Positions 31,825 to 36,449 of a DNA stretch of 36,449 nt are shown piece by piece. Made by a program: the position numbers and the translations under genes. Position 1 is the stretch's first letter. Each line of letters opens with the position of its first letter. A model generated the notes under the pieces. It was not told where the DNA came from. It made no database searches and was given only the letters and a program-made list of their open reading frames with translations. Source of the stretch: Acetanaerobacterium elongatum. Its GTDB lineage: Bacteria; Bacillota; Clostridia; Oscillospirales; Ruminococcaceae. The stretch lies in assembly GCF_900103835.1 (NCBI RefSeq), contig NZ_FNID01000030.1:1-36449 (forward strand), read 5' to 3'.

Positions 31825-34260
31825 TTAAATAAACAGCGACATATCCGATTCCTCGGCATTGGCCAGCATGGCGGCGGCACCGCCCATCTTTACGCCTTCG
31901 ATAAGTTCCTCCTGCTTAATACCCATCACATCCATGCTCATGGTGCAGGCAATCAGCTCCACGCCGTTTTGAATGGAGGCCTTTATTAAATCCTCAAGGC
32001 TGTCGATATTCTTGTTCTTCATCACCGCACGGATCATCTTGGCACCCATGCCGCCCATGTTCATCTTAGAGAGCGTGAGCTTCTTTGAACCTCTGGGCAT
32101 CATCATACCGAACATGCGGCTGATAACGTCCTTCTTCACCGCTACCTTCTCGGGTTTACGCAGGATATTAAGCCCCCAGAAGGTGAAGAACATTGACACC
32201 TTGCGCCCCATGGATGCCGCGGCGTTTGCGATGATGAACGAAGCAATCGCTTTATCAAGGTCTCCCGAGAAGACGATGATATTCTTGTTGTCGCCCCCAG
32301 CACCCGCCGTGGCGCAGACACTGGAGCCGCCCTTCTTTACCAGCGCGGTGGCAATCCCTTTTTCGGAGCTAACCCCGCCAAAGGTATTTCCGGTGCGGCG
32401 GCACCAAGCCTCCACATCGGCGGCAAAGGCCGGGTCGGTGGTTTTAATCTCGATGATATCGCCGTCTGCCGCATTCCTGATGGCCTCGCCCAGCTTCATC
32501 ACGGGGCCGGGGCACTGCAGGCCGCAGGCGTTAATTTTATGAGTGGAGGATGCGGCAATCGGCACCATTGTCTCGCTGTTGAGCTTGACATCCATTTTAA
32601 GCGGCGCGTTCTTCTTGCCCAGAATGCTGTTATATAGCCGGTATCCGCCTGACAGGTTGTAGCAGTCATAACCCATCTGCGAGAGGATACGGCAGGCTAC
32701 ATAGCCGCGCAGACCAACCTGACAGGTGGCATACACCGGCTTAGATTTATCAAGCTTATCAAGATGCTGACGCAGTTCATCCAGCGGGATGTTTACAAAT
32801 CCGTCGATATGCCCGTTCTCATACTCGGGCACGGTGCGTACATCCAGCAGTGTTACGCTGCCGTCCTTGGGCAGGGTGGCAACCTCGTGCCAGTGGGCAA
32901 CCTTAACCCGCTTTTCAAGGATATTCTCCGCCACGAAGCCTGCCATGTTCACCGGGTCTTTCGCCGAGGAGTAGGGTGGCGCGTAGGCAAGCTCAAGCCT
33001 CGTAAGGTCGTATACGGTCATTCCTGCACGCATGGCGGTGGCAATAACATCTATGCGCTTATCCACTCCCTCGTAGCCCACAATCTGAGCGCCGAGTATC
33101 CTGCCTGTGGGGACCTCAAACAACAATTTTACAGACATATTCACGGCGCCGGGGTAATAGGAGGCATGAGAGGCTGAATAGGTATAGGATTTCTCGTAGC
33201 TTAACCCTTCAGCTTTTGCCTTTGCCTCGGTGATTCCGGTGGTTGCGACGGTAAGGTCAAAGCACTTTAGGATACCGGTACCCTGTGTGCCGCCATAGCT
33301 GGTTTCTATGCCGCAGATGTTGTCTGCTGCGATGCGCCCCTGCTTGTTGGCGGGGCCTGCCAGCGGGATATAGCCCTTGCCGCCCGTTACAAAGTCGGTA
33401 ATCTCCACCGCATCACCCACAGCATAGATATTATCATCGGCGGTGCGCATGTGGCTATCCACCAAAATGGCGCCGCGAGGGTTCACGTCAAGCCCCGCAT
33501 CCTTGGCAAGGCTGCCTTCGGGACGAACGCCCACCGAAAGAATCACCATTTCGGCGGTGAGCACCTGATTGCCAAGGGTTACGCGCAAACCGTCACCTTC
33601 GGGTGCTATTGCCTTTACGCCGTCATTCAGGATAAGCCTTACGCCCTTTTCGCGGATATGATTGTGCACGTCGCAGGCCATGTCGTAATCAAGCGGCGCA
33701 ATCACATGGTCTGCAAACTCCACGATAGTAACCGCAGCGCCGGCATGCGCGAGGTTTTCGGCCATCTCGATGCCGATGTAGCCGCCGCCCACCACTACCG
33801 CAGTCTTTGGATTATGTGTTTCGATGTAATCCTTGATACGATAGGTATCGGGGATGTTACGCAGGGTGAAAACCTTTTCATTCCCGGCACCTTCAATTGC
33901 AGGCTTAACCGGCTCTGCGCCCGGGGATAGAATAAGCTTATCGTAGCTCTCGGTATACTCCTCGCCGGTTTTAAGGTTTTTTACCCTTACGTTTTTCTCT
34001 TTTCGATTGATGCCAATAACCTCTGAATAGATGCGCACATCCACATTAAAACGTGCCTTAAAGCTTTCGGGGGTTTGCAGGGTGAGCACCGATTTTTCGG
34101 TAATATCCCCGCCAATATAATAAGGTAAGCCGCAGTTGGCAAACGAGATGTACTCGCCGCGCTCGAACATGATGATATCCGCGTGTTCATCCAGCCTGCG
34201 AAGCCTTGCCGCCGCCGTAGCGCCGCCTGCAACGCCGCCTACGATTAAAATCTTACTCAT
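31825..34260 (-). CDS. CoA-disulfide reductase / rhodanese / TusA / DsrE-like fusion
   Basis: 811 residues with four modules. Residues 1-440: FAD/NAD(P)H disulfide reductase of the CoADR/Nox type, with VGGVAGGATAAARLRRL, the catalytic Cys43 in SFANCGLPYYIGG, VVGGGYIGIEMAENLAH and VYAVGDAVEI. About 455-540: rhodanese, active-site Cys in YATCQVGLRGYVACRI. About 570-640: TusA-like, CGLQCPGPVMKLGEAI. About 650-811: DsrE/DsrF-like, with FTFWGLNILRKP and CTMSMDVMG. Such fusions handle persulfide sulfur or CoA disulfides and reduce polysulfide or oxygen. The start at 34260 has AAGGGA 10 nt upstream and puts the Cys at the family position 43. Single-gene unit. Confidence 0.95.
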   Translation of the reverse strand: MSKILIVGGVAGGATAAARLRRLDEHADIIMFERGEYISFANCGLPYYIGGDITEKSVLTLQTPESFKARFNVDVRIYSEVIGINRKEKNVRVKNLKTGEEYTESYDKLILSPGAEPVKPAIEGAGNEKVFTLRNIPDTYRIKDYIETHNPKTAVVVGGGYIGIEMAENLAHAGAAVTIVEFADHVIAPLDYDMACDVHNHIREKGVRLILNDGVKAIAPEGDGLRVTLGNQVLTAEMVILSVGVRPEGSLAKDAGLDVNPRGAILVDSHMRTADDNIYAVGDAVEITDFVTGGKGYIPLAGPANKQGRIAADNICGIETSYGGTQGTGILKCFDLTVATTGITEAKAKAEGLSYEKSYTYSASHASYYPGAVNMSVKLLFEVPTGRILGAQIVGYEGVDKRIDVIATAMRAGMTVYDLTRLELAYAPPYSSAKDPVNMAGFVAENILEKRVKVAHWHEVATLPKDGSVTLLDVRTVPEYENGHIDGFVNIPLDELRQHLDKLDKSKPVYATCQVGLRGYVACRILSQMGYDCYNLSGGYRLYNSILGKKNAPLKMDVKLNSETMVPIAASSTHKINACGLQCPGPVMKLGEAIRNAADGDIIEIKTTDPAFAADVEAWCRRTGNTFGGVSSEKGIATALVKKGGSSVCATAGAGGDNKNIIVFSGDLDKAIASFIIANAAASMGRKVSMFFTFWGLNILRKPEKVAVKKDVISRMFGMMMPRGSKKLTLSKMNMGGMGAKMIRAVMKNKNIDSLEDLIKASIQNGVELIACTMSMDVMGIKQEELIEGVKMGGAAAMLANAEESDMSLFI

Positions 34261-34306
34261 AACCACACGTTCCCTTCTAAAGTAAATAGGTAATTCTTTC
34301 TTCCGC

Positions 34307-34324
34307 TCGTTAAACATGTAACAA
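34307..34324 (-). promoter_or_regulatory. Candidate Rex-type redox operator
   Basis: The minus strand carries TTGTTA-N6-TAACGA, matching the Firmicute Rex dyad TTGTTAAnnnnTTAACAA at 12 of 14 defined positions. It lies after a TACAAT -10 box (34344-34349, no good -35) and 47 bp before the reductase start. Rex senses NADH/NAD, which would suit an NADH-dependent disulfide reductase. The rest of the gap 34261-34572 shows no gene. Confidence 0.4.
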
Positions 34325-34477
34325 TTAGTGCTTCTTTGTTATTATTGTATCGTGAAGCAAAAGAATTATCTGTGACAAAGTTACATTAACAATAGAAATG
34401 TTTGCAGAAAGGGCAAAACAAGCGCTTTGGCAGCGAATGAAGGTCAAAAAAGTCGAGCACCGGCATTTCTTCTCATG

Positions 34478-34503
34478 TATAATATTGTTAGTTTCAATTG
34501 AAA
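34478..34503 (+). promoter_or_regulatory. -10 box and palindrome before the AraC-type gene
   Basis: TATAAT (34478-34483) has no clear -35 box. A perfect 12-bp palindrome TTTCAATTGAAA (34492-34503) lies at the expected start point and may bind a regulator. Confidence 0.35.
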
Positions 34504-34572
34504 TAACTGTTGAGGTGCTTCCGGAGGCTGGCTCAACCAATTCAAAACCTGCATCAAAAGGATGGGACAAAA

Positions 34573-36087
34573 ATGGATTACTCTACTTTTATATGGTCGG
34601 TATCCTCATATGTTGAAAAGCGCGTGAAGGATGAGATTTGTTATGCTGAGCTTGAAAAGGCCATGGGTTTCTCTTACCGTCATATCCGTGAGGTTTTTCG
34701 GGAATGTACCAACCGCCCGCTCGCAAGCTATATCCTTTCGCGCAGGATTGCAAACGCAGCATTTGAGGTTGCGCATACCCGCAAGAGCCTGACGGCGATC
34801 GCGGGGGAATATGGCTTTGACAGCTACGACGTTTTTACGCGTGCCTTTAAACGTGAAACCGGGTATACCCCCAAGACGTTTCGTGAAAATGGAATACCCG
34901 TGGGGCGCGGCATGCTAAACACCGGAATGTTTGCCCCAACCGTATCAAAAGAAAAGTACCCGCTTCTGATGCTTGGTTCAAACAAAGAGGAGCAGACGAT
35001 GAAAAGCACTGAAAAAACTGACAACAGCTGTATCCTTTACGGAGTACCCAAGGTGGAATACTCCTTTGAGGAATGCACCCCCTTCCCCGCGAGCCTGAAG
35101 GCCTGCCTGAACTACATGGGACAGATGATTGATTACAGCTATGTGATGGCGTCCTCCGGCGCTTCTTTCCGCCTACGCTGGAATAAAGGTATGTGGGACG
35201 GCGGCAACGTGGATATCCAGTGTATCTATGAAAACCCACTGGAGGCATTTGAGCGCTCATTTAAAGCCGCAGGACGCAGCGTAAGGTTTTTACAGCGGGA
35301 GGAGTCGAGCAAGGAAGGCTTTATGGCGTTTATCAAAGAGGAAGTCGATAACGGCCGCCCGCTGATTGCACAGGGAATCATCGGCCCGCCGGAGGCCTGC
35401 ATTATCACCGGCTATGCCGATGGTGGCGAAACCCTGATGGGGTGGAATTTTTTCCAGAATAATCCTGACTTCGCCAAGGGCGTTACGCTGCACGAAACAG
35501 GCTATTTCATAACAAAGAGCTGGTGGGAAAACAAAGATACCCTGATGCTGATGGCTATCGGGGAGGAGCAGGCGGCCCCGCCCTCTGTAAAAGAGATTCT
35601 TTTAAACGCGGTTGATATTATGACGCGTGACAGTATTACCATTAAAAACCGCTATGGCAGTACCGAGCAAGTGTATGCGGGTGGCCCTGCCGCCTATGAA
35701 GCGTGGGCTGCTGCAATAACAAACGACGCAGAATTCTCTAAAGATGCGATACTTCCGCTGTTGTTTGAGCGGCTGGTGTGCCAGACCGACGCGCAGGTGA
35801 TGGTGAGTGAGGGGCGCTTGTATGCCGCGTACTTCTTAAACTGGGTTGGGCAGACAAACCCAGCCGTGGCAAAGCTCTGCGAGGAAGCCGCCAAGCTGTT
35901 TAAAGAAGCCGCACAGGCTACCTTTAAGATGAACGAACTGAAGGGCGGATTTGAGCAGAACGAAGCCACCGTGCGCCTGTTTGCACAGCCCGAGGTTCGC
36001 CGTGAGATTGCAAAGCTTATACTAAAGGCAAAGAACTATGATGAAAAAGCCGCAGCATTACTCAAGGAGATCTGCGAAAAGCTTTAA
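34573..36087 (+). CDS. AraC-type regulator with large BtrH-like C-terminal domain
   Basis: 504 residues. An AraC-type double helix-turn-helix sits at the N-terminus (ELEKAMGFSYRHIREVFREC, LTAIAGEYGFDSYDVFTRAF, GYTPKTFREN), the reverse of the usual AraC order. Residues about 145-504 resemble BtrH-like, peptidase-fold domains: CTPFPASLKACLNYMG near the front, DNGRPLIAQGIIGPPEACII in the middle with GYADGGETLMGWNFFQ, and a helical tail. It may sense a peptide-like or amino-acyl ligand. A Met at 34573 with AAGGA 10 nt upstream is chosen; the frame opens 21 codons earlier. It is divergent from the reductase fusion and followed by an IS end after 37 bp. Confidence 0.85.
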   Translation: MDYSTFIWSVSSYVEKRVKDEICYAELEKAMGFSYRHIREVFRECTNRPLASYILSRRIANAAFEVAHTRKSLTAIAGEYGFDSYDVFTRAFKRETGYTPKTFRENGIPVGRGMLNTGMFAPTVSKEKYPLLMLGSNKEEQTMKSTEKTDNSCILYGVPKVEYSFEECTPFPASLKACLNYMGQMIDYSYVMASSGASFRLRWNKGMWDGGNVDIQCIYENPLEAFERSFKAAGRSVRFLQREESSKEGFMAFIKEEVDNGRPLIAQGIIGPPEACIITGYADGGETLMGWNFFQNNPDFAKGVTLHETGYFITKSWWENKDTLMLMAIGEEQAAPPSVKEILLNAVDIMTRDSITIKNRYGSTEQVYAGGPAAYEAWAAAITNDAEFSKDAILPLLFERLVCQTDAQVMVSEGRLYAAYFLNWVGQTNPAVAKLCEEAAKLFKEAAQATFKMNELKGGFEQNEATVRLFAQPEVRREIAKLILKAKNYDEKAAALLKEICEKL

Positions 36088-36124
36088 GTGGTATTCTGTA
36101 AAAAGAGGCACATCCCTTAAGTTT

Positions 36125-36160
36125 TGATATGCTCCCTTTATGAGAGACAGTGAAATAACA
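36125..36160 (+). repeat. Putative left terminal inverted repeat of an IS3-type element
   Basis: Starts TGATATGCTCCC, ends AACA, and matches the reverse complement of 294-329 at 22 of 36 positions. It lies 30 bp before the OrfA start and so is placed as expected for an IS3 left end. Confidence 0.55.
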
Positions 36161-36190
36161 AACACTGTTCATCATGAAGGGAGTATTTTT

Positions 36191-36449
36191 ATGCCACAAA
36201 AATCTAAAATAGAGGTTACTGAAAAAGTTAAAATCACTCGAGAGTATGTATCTGGGAAAATTTCAAGAGAGGAAGCCGCCAGACGAGCCAAGGTTGCACC
36301 TGCATCAATAGCCAGATGGGCTCGGATATATCGACAGGAGGGTGCTTTGGGTCTTGCCCCGACAAAAAAGAACCGCGTTTACAGCTCCGAATTAAAGAAG
36401 AAAGCTGTCTTGGAATATCTTGCTGGCGGATGTGGTCTGCACACTATCT
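36191..36449 (+). CDS. IS3-family transposase OrfA, N-terminal part (partial)
   Basis: The frame opens at 36191 (MPQKSKIEVTEKVKITREYV) and is still open at the window end (86 residues). It shows a helix-turn-helix of the InsE/HTH-28 kind (SREEAARRAKVAPASIARWA) and a second basic helix start (YSSELKKKAVLEYL). It binds the terminal repeats and is normally joined to OrfB by frameshifting. AAGGGAG lies seven bases before the ATG. The catalytic OrfB part is outside the window. Confidence 0.92.
   Translation, partial: MPQKSKIEVTEKVKITREYVSGKISREEAARRAKVAPASIARWARIYRQEGALGLAPTKKNRVYSSELKKKAVLEYLAGGCGLHTI

Noticed and set aside
1-36449. CRISPR arrays, toxin-antitoxin pairs, defence islands
   Set aside because: No regularly spaced repeats, Cas-like proteins or typical small overlapping toxin-antitoxin genes were seen.
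1-36449. A composite transposon made by the two flanking IS copies
   Set aside because: Neither copy is complete in the window, no target duplication can be tested, and the interior is mostly ordinary chromosomal genes.

Overview
The window looks like chromosome of an anaerobic, fermentative, Gram-positive Clostridia-type bacterium, probably close to the Oscillospirales/Ruminococcaceae. The reasons are the promoter and ribosome-binding-site style (near-consensus TTGACA/TATAAT promoters, AAAGGA or GGAGG sites often about 12 nt from the start), a LemA/M48 protease pair, a split transketolase, a solute-binding lipoprotein with ATPase-less permeases, small membrane proteins, and mixed IS3/IS256 debris. 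No database search was run; all family names rest on motif recognition.

Left part (1-13204). After the tail of an IS3-type element (1-329), eleven consecutive minus-strand genes form one galacturonate (pectin sugar) catabolic unit. It reads leftwards from a strong promoter with a 27-bp near-perfect operator at 13140-13204. The order is GntR/FadR-type regulator, solute-binding lipoprotein, two MalF/MalG-type permeases (no ATPase), transketolase N and C subunits, cupin, a KDPG-aldolase/KDG-kinase fusion, uxaC, uxaB and uxaA. Together they import a uronate or oligo-uronide and convert galacturonate via tagaturonate, altronate and KDG to KDPG, pyruvate and glyceraldehyde-3-phosphate. Several large hairpins sit between the binding-protein gene and the permeases.

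Middle (13296-25830). An IS256-type transposase remnant is followed by lemA-htpX, a secreted lipoprotein, a DUF2752 membrane protein, glyA, and a self-regulated ABC exporter with its TetR repressor and two clear operators. Then come rarA plus an alpha/beta hydrolase, a MerR regulator with a classic 19-bp-spacer promoter, a small membrane protein, an MBL-fold hydrolase and an FkbM-type methyltransferase.

Accessory zone (25900-28113). This AT-richer stretch holds a tRNA-Gln(CTG) gene with a consensus promoter and a terminator, then an ORF-poor, hairpin-dense block of about 650 nt that may be a structured RNA. After it come a zinc-ribbon membrane protein that seems cut short, a 5'-truncated ORF, a second copy of the tRNA-type terminator, an IS256 C-terminal remnant, and a GyrI-like gene remnant that keeps a MerR-type promoter.

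Right part (28110-36449). This holds a DUF5131 protein, a TetR-flavodoxin pair with the operator inside the promoter spacer, an AT-rich methyltransferase, a protein preceded by a flagellar-sigma-like promoter, a four-module CoA-disulfide reductase/rhodanese/TusA/DsrE-like fusion, and an AraC-type regulator with a large unusual C-terminal domain. The window ends in the start of another IS3-type element. Its terminal repeat resembles the one at the left edge, so both ends of the window lie inside related insertion sequences in the same orientation.
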